From Actinomadura oligospora ATCC 43269 (lineage in GTDB: Bacteria; Actinomycetota; Actinomycetes; Streptosporangiales; Streptosporangiaceae), in the NCBI RefSeq assembly GCF_000518265.1, contig NZ_JADG01000009.1, forward strand, positions 186,001-250,000: a DNA stretch of 64,000 nt. Direction: 5' to 3'. The notes beneath the pieces are model-generated. The model made no database searches. It saw nothing but the letters and a program-made list of their open reading frames with translations, and was not told the origin of the DNA. This document shows, piece after piece, positions 19,274-27,983 of this stretch. The first letter of the stretch is position 1; the number at the start of each line of letters is the position of its first letter. Both the position numbers and the translations under genes were made by a program.

Positions 19274-19969
19274 GTGCGTCCCGATGATTTCTGGGGCGCG
19301 CTGACGGCCGCAGAGCGGGACGCGCTGCGGGCGGTGGCACGACCCCGGTCGTTCCCCGCCCGGACGCCGCTGTGCCTGCAGGGCGACGAGTCGGACCACA
19401 TCATCGTGATCGAGTCGGGCTGGGTGAAGGTCGCCTCGGCCACCGAGGACGGGCACGCCGTGGTGCTCGCCGTCCGCGGGCCGGGCGACCTGGTGTGCGA
19501 GAGCGCCGTGCTGGGCGCGCGGCACCGGTCGGCGACGGTGACGGCGCTGTCGACCGTGCGGGCACGCGTGGTCCCGGCGGCCCGCTTCACCGCCTTCCTG
19601 GACGCCCACCCGCGGGTGTGGCGGCTGGTCAGCGGCACGTTCGTACGACGCCTGGACGACGCGGACCAGCGGGCCCGCGCGCACGTGGCGGTGCGCGGCG
19701 ACCAGCGGCTGGCGCTGCTGCTGGCGCACCTGGCGGAGCTGTCGGCCCGGCACGCGCCGCCCGCGCCGGACGGCGGCGTCGACATCGCCCCTCCCCTGTC
19801 CCAGCAGGAGCTCGGCTCGTGGATGGACGCGTCGCGCGAGACGGTCGCGCGCGGCCTCAACCGGCTGCGCCAGGAGGGCCTGGTCCGGACCGGCTGGCGC
19901 CGCATCACCGTCGTCGACGTGCCCGGACTCCTGGAGTTCGCCCACCGCCCCGCCGACGACACCGAGTGA
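19274..19969 (+). CDS. Crp/Fnr-family transcriptional regulator
   Basis: 231 residues: N-terminal cyclic-nucleotide-binding-like beta roll (about 25-130, with SDHIIVIESGWVKV), linker helix, and a Crp-type helix-turn-helix (LSQQELGSWMDASRETVARG). GTG 19274 is preferred because AGGA stands 8 nt upstream; TTG 19253 in the same frame lacks a well-placed ribosome site. No Cys cluster for an Fe-S centre is seen, so oxygen sensing of the Fnr kind is unlikely. The ligand is unknown. Divergent from the aminotransferase. Confidence 0.92.
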   Translation: MRPDDFWGALTAAERDALRAVARPRSFPARTPLCLQGDESDHIIVIESGWVKVASATEDGHAVVLAVRGPGDLVCESAVLGARHRSATVTALSTVRARVVPAARFTAFLDAHPRVWRLVSGTFVRRLDDADQRARAHVAVRGDQRLALLLAHLAELSARHAPPAPDGGVDIAPPLSQQELGSWMDASRETVARGLNRLRQEGLVRTGWRRITVVDVPGLLEFAHRPADDTE

Positions 19970-19990
19970 CCGCCCGCACGCCATGGACGA

Positions 19991-20027
19991 GGCCGTGTGA
20001 CCCGCGCACCGAACGCGTCACACGGCC
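19991..20027. terminator. Hairpin between convergent crp-type gene and helY
   Basis: GGCCGTGTGA (19991-20000) pairs perfectly with TCACACGGCC (20018-20027), with four more pairs (CGCG/CGCG) inside. No T-run follows on either strand; such hairpins are common between convergent actinomycete genes. Confidence 0.5.
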
Positions 20028-20051
20028 GGCAGCACCGCCACGACCGCCAGG

Positions 20052-22817
20052 TCAGGTCACGGACGTGTACGCGACGACACCACGGCGCATCGCGTCCATC
20101 GCGCGCCGCGCGGTCTTGCGGATGTGGCTGTTCGGCTCCGCCGCGTCCGCGACCTGCCCGAGCAGGTCGAGCAGCTGCTTGACCGCGCGGACGAAGTCAC
20201 CGGCGGTCATGTCACCGTCGAACAGCACCTCGTCCAGGTCGTCGCCCTTCGCCCACCGGTACGCCGTCCACGCGAACCCCAGGTCGGGCTCGCGCAGGAA
20301 CGACACCTGGTTGTCCTTCTCCACCGCGTCCAGCTGCCCCCACAGCCGGATCATCCCGGCGAGGGCCTCCTGCACGGCGCCCGCGGGCGTGCGGGGCGCG
20401 GTCGCGTCGTCCGGCTGCCGCGACTCGTACACCAGCGCCGACACGCACGCGGCGAGCTCGGCGTGGTCGAGCTTCTCCCACAGGCCCTCGCGCAGCGACT
20501 CGGCCGTCAGCAGGTCCAGCTCGTTGTAGATGCGGCCGAGACGGCGGCCCTCGTCGGTGACGTCCTCGCCGTCGAGGTACCCGAGCTGCTGCAGGACACC
20601 GCAGACCCGGTCGAACGTGCGGGCGATCACCTGCGAGCGTCCCTCGACACGGCGGCGCAGCTGCTCGGTCTCCCGCTCGAGCCGGAAGAACCGCTCGGCC
20701 CAGCGGGCGTGGTCCTCCCGCTGGTCGCAGCCGTGCACGGGGTGCGCGCGCAGCTCGGCGCGCAGCCGCCCGATCTCCCCGTCGTCCCCCGTCGGGGTGT
20801 CCCGGACGCGCCGCCGGTCACGGGTGTCGCCCGACACCTTGTTCCGCAGCGTGGACGCCAGGTCGCGGCGCATCTGCGGGTTGCGCGGGCTGAACGACTT
20901 CGGCACCCGGATCCGGTCGACGGGCTCCACCGGCCGCGGGAAGTCGTGGATCGACAGCCGCTGCACCGACGCCCCCGCGGTCAGCACCAGCGGCGCGGCC
21001 CCGTCCGAACGCCGCCCGAGGCCCGGGTCGAGCACGACCGCCAGGCCCGAACGCCGCCCCGACGGCACCAGGATCACGTCACCGGGACGCAGGTGCTCCA
21101 GCGACCGGGCGGCCTCGGCGCGCCGCGACGCCGACCGTTCCCGCGACAGCTCCGCCTCCCGGTCCGACAGGCGGCGGCGCAGCGCCGCGTACTCCATGAA
21201 GTCGCCCAGGTGGCACTCGGCGGCCTTGGCGTACCCGGCGAGCGCCTCCTCGTTCTTGCGGACCTGCTTGGCCAGCCCGACCACGGCCCGGTCGGCCTGG
21301 AACTGCGCGAACGACTGCTCCAGCAGGTTGCGGGCGCGTTCGAACCCGACCGCGCCGACCAGGTTCACCGCCATGTTGTAGGACGGCCGGAAGCTGGAGT
21401 TCAGCGGGTAGGTGCGGGCCCCGGCGAGCCCGGCGAGCGACGCTGGCTCCACGTTCGGCCCCCAGACCACCACCGCGTGGCCCTCCACGTCGATGCCGCG
21501 GCGTCCGGCACGCCCGGTGAGCTGCGTGTACTCGCCCGGGGTCAGGTCGACGTGCGCCTCGCCGTTCCACTTGTCGAGCTTCTCGATCACCACGGTGCGG
21601 GCGGGCATGTTGATGCCGAGCGCGAGCGTCTCGGTCGCGAACACCGCCTTGATCAGCCCGCGGGTGAACAGCTCCTCGACGATCTCCTTGAACCTCGGGA
21701 GCATCCCCGCGTGGTGCGCGGCGATGCCCCGCTCCAACGCCGCCAGGAAGTCGTGGTAGCCGAGGACGTGCAGGTCGGAGGGGTCGAGGTCGTCGGTGCG
21801 CAGCTCCACGTGCGCGCGGATCTCCTCCGCCTCCTCCTTCGAGGTCAGCCGCAGCCCCGCGTGCAGGCACTGCAGGACGGCCGCGTCGCAGCCGTTGCGG
21901 GAGAAGATGAACGTGATCGCGGGCAGCAGCCCCGCCCGGTCGAGCCGCTCCACGACGTCCGGGCGCAGCGGCGGCCGGAACCGCTGCGGACGCGGCGCGC
22001 GACGCCGCCCGGTGCGCCGCCCCTGGTTCACCTTGGCGCGCCGCACCTCCTCCACGGCCATCCGGGTGAGCTGCGGGTTCAGCTTCGCGCGGCGCCCCTC
22101 GCCCTTGCCCTGCTCCACGAACAGGTCGTACAGGCGGGTGCCGACCATCATGTGCTGGAACAGCGGGACGGGCCGGAGCTCGTCGACGATCACGGCGGTG
22201 TCGCCGCGGACCTCCTGCAGCCACTCGCCGAACTCCTCGGCGTTGGACACCGTCGCCGACAGCGCCACCAGCCGCACCGACTCCGGCACGTGGATGATCA
22301 CTTCTTCCCAGACCGCGCCGCGGAACCGGTCGGCGAGGTAGTGCACCTCGTCCATCACCACGAACGCCAGCCCCGCGAGGGTCTGCGACCCCGCGTACAG
22401 CATGTTCCGCAGCACCTCGGTCGTCATCACCACGATCGGGGCCTCGCCGTTGACGCTGTTGTCGCCGGTGAGCAGCCCGACCTTCTCCGGCCCGTAGCGG
22501 CGGACGAGATCGGCGTACTTCTGGTTCGACAGCGCCTTGATCGGGGTGGTGTAGAAGCACTTGCCGCCGCCGAGCAGCGCCAGGTGCACGGCGAACTCCC
22601 CGACCAGGGTCTTGCCGGAGCCGGTGGGGGCGGCGACCAGGACGCCGCTGCCGGCCTCCAGCGCCCGGCACGCCTCGATCTGGAACGCGTCCAACTCGAA
22701 GTCGTACAGCGTCCGGAAGTCCAGCAGGGCGGGCCCGTTCCCCTCGGTGCGGGCCCGGTAGGCCCGGTACCGCTCCGCCGGGGACTGCTCGACCGACTGC
22801 GTGTCGGGGGTGCTCAT
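20052..22817 (-). CDS. helY: Ski2/Mtr4-like DEVH-box helicase HelY
   Basis: 921 residues. Motif I PTGSGKT (64-70), motif II DEVH in VVMDEVHYL, motif III SAT (ALSATVSN), motif VI TGRAGRRGID, then the long C-terminal region typical of Ski2-family RNA helicases. Predicted ATP-dependent RNA unwinding in the cytoplasm; its partners in actinobacteria are poorly known. It is the last gene of the paf-tat-helY group, the same order as in Mycobacterium tuberculosis. ATG 22817 sits 7 nt after a TAGGCT -10 box, so it also has its own leaderless promoter. Confidence 0.95.
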   Translation of the reverse strand: MSTPDTQSVEQSPAERYRAYRARTEGNGPALLDFRTLYDFELDAFQIEACRALEAGSGVLVAAPTGSGKTLVGEFAVHLALLGGGKCFYTTPIKALSNQKYADLVRRYGPEKVGLLTGDNSVNGEAPIVVMTTEVLRNMLYAGSQTLAGLAFVVMDEVHYLADRFRGAVWEEVIIHVPESVRLVALSATVSNAEEFGEWLQEVRGDTAVIVDELRPVPLFQHMMVGTRLYDLFVEQGKGEGRRAKLNPQLTRMAVEEVRRAKVNQGRRTGRRRAPRPQRFRPPLRPDVVERLDRAGLLPAITFIFSRNGCDAAVLQCLHAGLRLTSKEEAEEIRAHVELRTDDLDPSDLHVLGYHDFLAALERGIAAHHAGMLPRFKEIVEELFTRGLIKAVFATETLALGINMPARTVVIEKLDKWNGEAHVDLTPGEYTQLTGRAGRRGIDVEGHAVVVWGPNVEPASLAGLAGARTYPLNSSFRPSYNMAVNLVGAVGFERARNLLEQSFAQFQADRAVVGLAKQVRKNEEALAGYAKAAECHLGDFMEYAALRRRLSDREAELSRERSASRRAEAARSLEHLRPGDVILVPSGRRSGLAVVLDPGLGRRSDGAAPLVLTAGASVQRLSIHDFPRPVEPVDRIRVPKSFSPRNPQMRRDLASTLRNKVSGDTRDRRRVRDTPTGDDGEIGRLRAELRAHPVHGCDQREDHARWAERFFRLERETEQLRRRVEGRSQVIARTFDRVCGVLQQLGYLDGEDVTDEGRRLGRIYNELDLLTAESLREGLWEKLDHAELAACVSALVYESRQPDDATAPRTPAGAVQEALAGMIRLWGQLDAVEKDNQVSFLREPDLGFAWTAYRWAKGDDLDEVLFDGDMTAGDFVRAVKQLLDLLGQVADAAEPNSHIRKTARRAMDAMRRGVVAYTSVT

Positions 22818-22824
22818 GTCTCCG

Positions 22825-22830
22825 AGCCTA
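22825..22830 (-). promoter_or_regulatory. -10 box TAGGCT, leaderless start of helY
   Basis: On the minus strand TAGGCT is followed by 7 nt and then ATG 22817, so transcription should begin at or next to the start codon. Confidence 0.55.
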
Positions 22831-22957
22831 CGGTTTCGCCCGCCCGGATTCCCAATTCGGGGCCCAACATCTTCACTCGGACGATCTTCCTACACCGGAC
22901 GGGCGGCCCGCCTCCGGTTTTTCCGGAGACCGCCGCCCGCACAGGAGACCACCCACC

Positions 22958-22995
22958 GGCGATCTCCCGCCGGAGATCACCTACTGGAGATCGCC
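22958..22995 (-). terminator. Alternative hairpins at the 3' end of tatC
   Basis: GGCGATCTCC (22958-22967) can pair with GGAGATCGCC (22986-22995) or, by its inner part, with GGAGATC (22972-22978). The right arm overlaps the last codons of tatC. A possible terminator or read-through control before helY; no T-run directly follows. Confidence 0.4.
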
Positions 22996-23856
22996 GCGCC
23001 CGCCCCGGCCGCCGCTCTCCAGCTCGGCGTCGATCCGGTCGAGGTCGAGCGGCGCGGCCTCGTCGTCGGCCAGGCCCGCGTACGGGTCGGGGGCGTTCGC
23101 CCGCCGCCGGTCGTTGAAGTACGCCAGCAGCTCGGCGACCTCGAACAGCACCACCGTGGGGATCGCGAGAGCCAGCATCGTGAACGGGTCCTGGCTGGGC
23201 GTGGCGACCGCCGCGAACACGAAGATCCCGAAGATCATCATGCGCCGGAACCGGCGGATCGCGCTGTGCGGCAGCACCCCGGCCATGTTCAGGATGATCA
23301 CGAACAGCGGAAGCTCGAACGCCAGCCCGAAGATCAGCAGCATCGCCTGCGCGTAGCCGAGGTAGGACTCCACGCCGACCAGCACCGTGGAACTGCCCGG
23401 CGCGAGCCCGATGAGGATCTTCAGGCCCTTGTCCATCGTGACGTACGCCAGGGCCGCGCCCGCCACGAACAGCGGCACCGCCGCCGTGATGAACGCGTAC
23501 GTCCACCGCTTCTCCCGCTTGTACAGGCCGGGGGCGACGAACGCCCACAGCTGGTACAGCCAGATCGGGGAGGAGATCACCGCGCCCGCCAGCAGCGCGA
23601 CCTTCATGTGGATGAAGAACCCGTCGAAGATCCCGTGGACGACCAGGTCGCACTTGTGGTTGATGCAGTGCTTGGGGTCGATCCGGGTGAACGGCTCGGT
23701 GACGAAGTTCCAGATCGGGGTGAAGAACAGCCAGCCGATGCCGGTGCCGACGGCCAGGCCGAGGATCGCCTTGATCAACCGGTTGCGCAGCTCACGCAGA
23801 TGCGCCATGAGCGGCATCCGACCCTCGGGGTCGACGGGCTGCCTCTTGAGCTTCAT
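22981..23856 (-). CDS. tatC: Sec-independent protein translocase TatC
   Basis: 291 residues with six predicted membrane helices and the N-terminal TatC signature MPLMAHLRELRNRL. It is the receptor for twin-arginine signal peptides and works with TatA to move folded proteins across the membrane. ATG 23856 is used; TTG 23865 upstream is possible and neither has a clear ribosome site. Directly follows tatA. The C-terminal tail is acidic and extends past the last helix. Confidence 0.96.
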   Translation of the reverse strand: MKLKRQPVDPEGRMPLMAHLRELRNRLIKAILGLAVGTGIGWLFFTPIWNFVTEPFTRIDPKHCINHKCDLVVHGIFDGFFIHMKVALLAGAVISSPIWLYQLWAFVAPGLYKREKRWTYAFITAAVPLFVAGAALAYVTMDKGLKILIGLAPGSSTVLVGVESYLGYAQAMLLIFGLAFELPLFVIILNMAGVLPHSAIRRFRRMMIFGIFVFAAVATPSQDPFTMLALAIPTVVLFEVAELLAYFNDRRRANAPDPYAGLADDEAAPLDLDRIDAELESGGRGGRGDLQ

Positions 23857-23924
23857 GGTGGGCAATCAGGGGTCGGGGAGCGGCGCGCGGCCGGTCCGGG
23901 CGGAAGCCGTGGGGGCGGGAACGG

Positions 23925-24287
23925 TCAGCCGTTGGCGCGGTACTGGCCGCGCTCGACCGGCACGCCCTCGATCGGCTCACCGGACGGCAGCGCGCCGGGA
24001 CGCCGCTCGGACGCGGCCGCCTCGCGCTCCAGCCGGGCCGCCTCCTCACGCAGCCGCGCCGCGCGGTCACGCGCGTCGTCGGCCGGTGCGGCGGTCGCGG
24101 CGGCCTGGGGCTTGTCGGCGGCGGGCTTCGGCTCCTCGTCGTCGTCGACCAGACCCTTGGTCTCGGCCTTCAGGATGCGCGCGGATTTGCCAAGGGACCG
24201 CGCCAACTGCGGCAGCTTCGCCGAGCCGAAGATCAGCACGACGATCAGCAGCAGAATGAGGATCTCGGTGGTGCCCAGTCCAGCCAT
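23925..24287 (-). CDS. tatA: Sec-independent protein translocase TatA
   Basis: 120 residues. One N-terminal transmembrane helix (about 6-20), the hinge FGSAKLPQLARSLGKS, then an amphipathic helix and a charged Ala/Glu/Arg-rich tail (LREEAARLEREAAA). TatA oligomers form the translocation path with TatC. ATG 24287 has GAAGGA at 5 nt. Between a small membrane protein and tatC in the paf-tat group. Confidence 0.96.
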   Translation of the reverse strand: MAGLGTTEILILLLIVVLIFGSAKLPQLARSLGKSARILKAETKGLVDDDEEPKPAADKPQAAATAAPADDARDRAARLREEAARLEREAAASERRPGALPSGEPIEGVPVERGQYRANG

Positions 24288-24312
24288 GTCAGTCCTTCTC
24301 AGCAGGTGGTAC

Positions 24313-24534
24313 TCACGACGATCGTACGCCCTCGCCGGAGTCCGCAGGGGCGCGGGCGTCCCGCAGGTCGTCCACCTCGGCACGCAGCGCCGAGTGTTTC
24401 GGTTCGAGCCTCCGGCGCGTCCGCTCGAGTTCACGTGCCAGACGGCGAACGCCCAGCCACAGGCGGAAGGAACACCAGGCCAGCACCGCCAGCCCGGCGA
24501 ACCCCAGCGTGACCGCGATCACCGTCCATGTCAT
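24313..24534 (-). CDS. Small single-pass membrane protein
   Basis: 73 residues: a transmembrane segment (about 4-24, VIAVTLGFAGLAVLAW) followed by a basic amphipathic region (VRRLARELERTRRRL) likely to form a short coiled coil in the cytoplasm. It lies 22 nt after pafC and 25 nt before tatA on the same strand, which supports a real gene. No family name is recognised. The ribosome site for ATG 24534 is weak. Confidence 0.7.
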   Translation of the reverse strand: MTWTVIAVTLGFAGLAVLAWCSFRLWLGVRRLARELERTRRRLEPKHSALRAEVDDLRDARAPADSGEGVRSS

Positions 24535-24556
24535 CCCACCCACGGTAGCCGACCCC

Positions 24557-25639
24557 TCACGCCAGGTCGTACAGGGCGAGGGCACGCGCGGCCTCGCCCC
24601 GGACGGCTCCGGCGAGTGACGGCGGCGACACGATCCGTCCCTGGTCGCCCAGCCGCATCGCGAGCGCCCGCACCCACCGGGTGTCGGGGGTCCGCAGCAC
24701 GATCCGCAGCCGCCCCTCCCCCAGCTCGGTGACCGACTCGCACGGATAGGAGTCGGCGACCCACCGGCCGCGCGGCGTCAGCTCCATCGTGACCACCTCG
24801 TCCTGCGGAGACGGACGGAACAGGCCGGCGTCCACGTCGATCGGCTCCGCGTCGTCCGGCACGTCCGCCGCGACGTCCAGCACGGCCAGATCGGTGACCC
24901 GGTCGAGCCGGAACAACCGGACGGCCTCGGCGCGACGGCACCAGCCCTCCAGGTAGGTGGTGCCCTCCACCACCAGCAGCCGCATCGGGTCCACGTCCCG
25001 CTCGGTGTTCTCGTCACGGGTCGGCACGTAGTACGTCAGGTGGACGCGACGCCGCCCGTCGATCGCGGAACGCAGCCGCGCGAGCGTGTCACCGCGCGTC
25101 TCCACCTCCACCGCGACCTTCCCGGCGGCCTGCGCCGCCGCGCCCGCCGCGTCCTCCAGCTTCGCGATCAGCCGGGACAGCGCGTCCCGGTCGTGCAGCT
25201 CCGGCAGGCCCGCCAGCATCCGCAGCGCCACCAGCAGCGCCGCCGCCTCGTCCGCCTTCAGCCGCAGCGGCCGCGCGATCGACTCGGCCTCGGTCACCGT
25301 GATCTCCCCGCCCTCGTAGGACAGGTCGATCGGGCAGTACGGATCCGGCGCGCGCAGCTCCACGCACCACAGCATGTTCAGGTCGTCGATCAGCTGCTTC
25401 TCGGTCACCCCGAACGCGGCGGCCGCCTCGTCCAGCGCCACCGCGTCCCGGTTCACCACGTACGGGACGAGCGCCAGCAGCCGCGCCAGCCGCCCCGTGG
25501 ACGTCGCGCCGGGCCGCTTCCCCGCGTCGCCCTTCCCGGCGTCGCCCTTCGCCACGTCGGCTCGCGCCACGTCGCCCTGGACCACGCTGTTGCGGGACGC
25601 GCCGTCCTGAGGCGCCGCGCCCGTCTCGATGCCGCTCAT
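24557..25639 (-). CDS. pafC: WYL-domain transcription factor PafC
   Basis: 360 residues: winged-helix N-terminus (about 45-105, TGRLARLLALVPYVV), WYL sensor domain (about 205-290, with RRRVHLTYYVPTRDE and LEGWCRRAEAVR), and a WCX C-terminal extension. The first 40 residues are low-complexity with KGDAGKGDAGK. In mycobacteria PafB and PafC act together as the LexA-independent activator of the DNA-damage response, with the WYL domain proposed to sense a nucleic-acid ligand. ATG 25639 overlaps the pafB stop (ATGA), so the two are coupled. Confidence 0.94.
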   Translation of the reverse strand: MSGIETGAAPQDGASRNSVVQGDVARADVAKGDAGKGDAGKRPGATSTGRLARLLALVPYVVNRDAVALDEAAAAFGVTEKQLIDDLNMLWCVELRAPDPYCPIDLSYEGGEITVTEAESIARPLRLKADEAAALLVALRMLAGLPELHDRDALSRLIAKLEDAAGAAAQAAGKVAVEVETRGDTLARLRSAIDGRRRVHLTYYVPTRDENTERDVDPMRLLVVEGTTYLEGWCRRAEAVRLFRLDRVTDLAVLDVAADVPDDAEPIDVDAGLFRPSPQDEVVTMELTPRGRWVADSYPCESVTELGEGRLRIVLRTPDTRWVRALAMRLGDQGRIVSPPSLAGAVRGEAARALALYDLA

Positions 25640-26700
25640 CGCTCCCCCGCCCGCGCCGCGTCGCCGTCCACGCCCACGGCGGCCTTCACGGCCGTCCCCG
25701 CGTCCACCGACGCATCGGCGGCCGCGTCGGCCGTCTCGTTCGCCGCCAGGACGGCCTTCAGGTGCCCGATCACCGCGTCCCGCAGATCCGGCGGATCCAG
25801 CACCACCACATCGGCCGCGAACCGCGCCAGGTACGGCGCGAACCGGTCCAGGTCGCGGAACGTCAGCTCCGCCTCGTCCCACGCGCCGTCACCGACCGGC
25901 CGCACGTGCCGCGCCCACCGGCGCGGCCCCTGCGCCGCCCCGGCACGCAGCCGCACCGTCGCCGGACGCGGCTCCGCCGTCTGGGCGTCACGGTCGAACG
26001 CGATCGCCCGCACGTCCGCGTCCTGCGGCACGGTCACACTGCCCGCCGGACCATCCGGACGCACCTGACCGGCGATCCGGCTCAGCCGGAACACCCGCGG
26101 CTCGCCCCGGTCACGGTCGTGCCCGACCACATACCAGCGGCCCCGCCGGCTCACCACGCCCCACGGCTCCAAGTGCCGCCGCGCGCCGTGCGTACGGCCC
26201 ACACCCTGGTACTCGAACGTCACCGGACGCCCGTCACGCACCGCCTCCCACAGCGGCGCGAACGCCGGATCCGCGGTGTCGACGCGCGGCTCCACACCGA
26301 CCGCGGTCGGCACGTCGGTCTCGACCCCGGCCGCGCGCAGCTTCAACAGGGCGCCGGACGCCGCGTCCGCCATGCTCGCCCGCTGCCACACCCGCGCCGC
26401 CAGGCCCAGCACCGCCGCCTCGTCCGGCGACAGGTGGATCTCCGGAAGCTCGTACGCCTGCGGCGGGATCCGGTAACCGATCTCCTCACCGCCCCCGCCG
26501 GACGCGTCGCTGCCGACCTCGAGGGGCACGCCGAGCTCGCGCAGCTCCTCCTTGTCGCGCTCGAACATCCGCTTGAACGCCTCGTCGCCGTCCGGATACC
26601 CCGGAACGGCCCTGCGGATCTGCTCGGCCGTCAGGTAGCGCCGCGTGGCCAGCAGGCAGACCACCAGATTGAGCAGGCGCTCGGTCTTGCGCCGCGACAC
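25636..26700 (-). CDS. pafB: WYL-domain transcription factor PafB
   Basis: 354 residues: helix-turn-helix N-terminus (SRRKTERLLNLVVCLLATRR), WYL domain in the middle (RPVTFEYQGVG, GRWYVVGHDRDR) and a WCX extension. The C-terminal 35 residues are Ala/Asp-rich. GTG 26700 gives the usual family start; ATG 26739 upstream adds Gly/Arg-rich residues and lacks a ribosome site. Partner of PafC. Divergent from the DUF3866 gene, with back-to-back -10 boxes near 26835. Confidence 0.94.
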   Translation of the reverse strand: MSRRKTERLLNLVVCLLATRRYLTAEQIRRAVPGYPDGDEAFKRMFERDKEELRELGVPLEVGSDASGGGGEEIGYRIPPQAYELPEIHLSPDEAAVLGLAARVWQRASMADAASGALLKLRAAGVETDVPTAVGVEPRVDTADPAFAPLWEAVRDGRPVTFEYQGVGRTHGARRHLEPWGVVSRRGRWYVVGHDRDRGEPRVFRLSRIAGQVRPDGPAGSVTVPQDADVRAIAFDRDAQTAEPRPATVRLRAGAAQGPRRWARHVRPVGDGAWDEAELTFRDLDRFAPYLARFAADVVVLDPPDLRDAVIGHLKAVLAANETADAAADASVDAGTAVKAAVGVDGDAARAGER

Positions 26701-26836
26701 TTCGCCACCACCTCTTCCGCGTCCGAATCCCTCGTGCATGGGGGCGCGCGCACCGGCCGTCCGGCCGCCCGCGCGTCCCGTCGCGCCTGAGCCGGCGCCC
26801 GAGCGCGCCGTCTCGTCGCCGCCCCCAGGAGGACGC

Positions 26837-26842
26837 TACCGT
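26837..26842 (+). promoter_or_regulatory. -10 box TACCGT, leaderless start of DUF3866 gene
   Basis: TACCGT is followed by 7 nt and GTG 26850. The overlapping complement reads TAGCGT (26833-26838) toward pafB, so the two divergent units probably share this short promoter segment. Confidence 0.5.
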
Positions 26843-26849
26843 CTCCGGT

Positions 26850-27929
26850 GTGATCCGATGGCGCGAAGGCACAGTACGAGGCATCCGGCGCGAATGGCCC
26901 GGAGCGGTCGAGTTGGACGTCACGGTCGGGGGCGACGGAGACTGCCGCGCCCTGGCCTACCCCGCGCTCGTGGGCAGACCCGAACCGGGCGACACCGTCC
27001 TGCTCAACACTACGGCCTTGGCGATGGGTCTGGGGACCGGAGGCTACGCGATGGTCACCGCGATCCCCGACCGCCTCCCGCCCGACCCGACCGGCCCCGG
27101 CCACCTCGTCAAGGCCCGCTACACCCCCCTGCAGGCCACCGTCCTCGGCGTCGACGAGCAGGACTCCCCCCACCACGCCCTCCTGGAGGACGCCGACTCC
27201 CTCACCGGCATGCCGGTGATCGTCGCCGACCTGCACTCCGCGCTCCCCCCGATCCTCGCCGGCCTCCTCGCCGACCGGCCCGGAACCCGCGTCGTCTACG
27301 TCATGCCGGACGGCGGCGCGCTCCCCGCCTGGTTCTCCATGTCCATCGCCAAACTCAGGGACGCCGGCGCGCTCGCCGCGACCGTCACCGTCGGGCAGGC
27401 GTTCGGCGGCGACCTGGAGGCCGTCACCGTCCACACCGGGCTCCTCGCCGCCCGCCTCGTCCTCGACGCCGACGTCGTCATCCTCGCCCAGGGCCCCGGC
27501 AACCTCGGCACCGGCACCCGCTGGGGCTTCTCCGGCGTCTCCGCCGGAGAAGCCGTCAACGCCGCGTCCATCCTGTCCGGACGCCCCGTCGGCTCACTCC
27601 GCGTCAGCGAGGGCGACGCCCGCGAACGCCACCAGGGCGTCTCCCACCACAGCCTCACCGCCTACGGACGCGTCGCCCTCGCCCGCGCCGACATCCCCGT
27701 CCCCGAACTCGGCGGCCCCTTCGGCGAACGCGTCGCCGCCCAGGCCGCCTCCCTCGGCGACCGGCACGACCTGATCCCCGTCGCCGTCACCGACCTCCGC
27801 GACGTCTGCGCCGCCGCCGAGCAGGACTGGGGCGTCCGCATGTCCACCATGGGCCGCAAACTCGACGAGGACCTCGCCTACTTCCTCACCGCCGCCGCAG
27901 CCGGACGCCACACCGCCGCACTCCTCTAG
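26850..27929 (+). CDS. DUF3866 family protein
   Basis: 359 residues, soluble, no signal peptide. Recognised as the actinobacterial DUF3866 family from its N-terminal MIRWREGTVRGIRREWPG, the GYAMVTAIPD and HLVKARYTPLQ stretches, and the central VVILAQGPGNLGTGTRWGFS. The function is unknown. It lies on the opposite strand to the surrounding paf genes. The start codon is GTG at 7 nt from a -10 box; the nearest ribosome site is too far away, so a leaderless start is likely. Confidence 0.88.
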   Translation: MIRWREGTVRGIRREWPGAVELDVTVGGDGDCRALAYPALVGRPEPGDTVLLNTTALAMGLGTGGYAMVTAIPDRLPPDPTGPGHLVKARYTPLQATVLGVDEQDSPHHALLEDADSLTGMPVIVADLHSALPPILAGLLADRPGTRVVYVMPDGGALPAWFSMSIAKLRDAGALAATVTVGQAFGGDLEAVTVHTGLLAARLVLDADVVILAQGPGNLGTGTRWGFSGVSAGEAVNAASILSGRPVGSLRVSEGDARERHQGVSHHSLTAYGRVALARADIPVPELGGPFGERVAAQAASLGDRHDLIPVAVTDLRDVCAAAEQDWGVRMSTMGRKLDEDLAYFLTAAAAGRHTAALL

Positions 27930-27936
27930 ACCGCCC

Positions 27937-27983
27937 GTCCTCGGGGCGTCCCGCGCCCGCGCCCCTCAGAACGCCCCGAGGAC
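27937..27983. terminator. Hairpin between convergent DUF3866 and FKBP genes
   Basis: GTCCTCGGGGCGT (27937-27949) is perfectly complementary to ACGCCCCGAGGAC (27971-27983) with a 21-nt loop that contains the FKBP stop codon. It probably ends transcription from both sides; there is no T-run. Confidence 0.5.

Noticed and set aside
20124..23117. A 997-codon plus-strand frame over helY
   Set aside because: Antisense shadow of helY; composition is Arg/His/Gln-rich with no motif.
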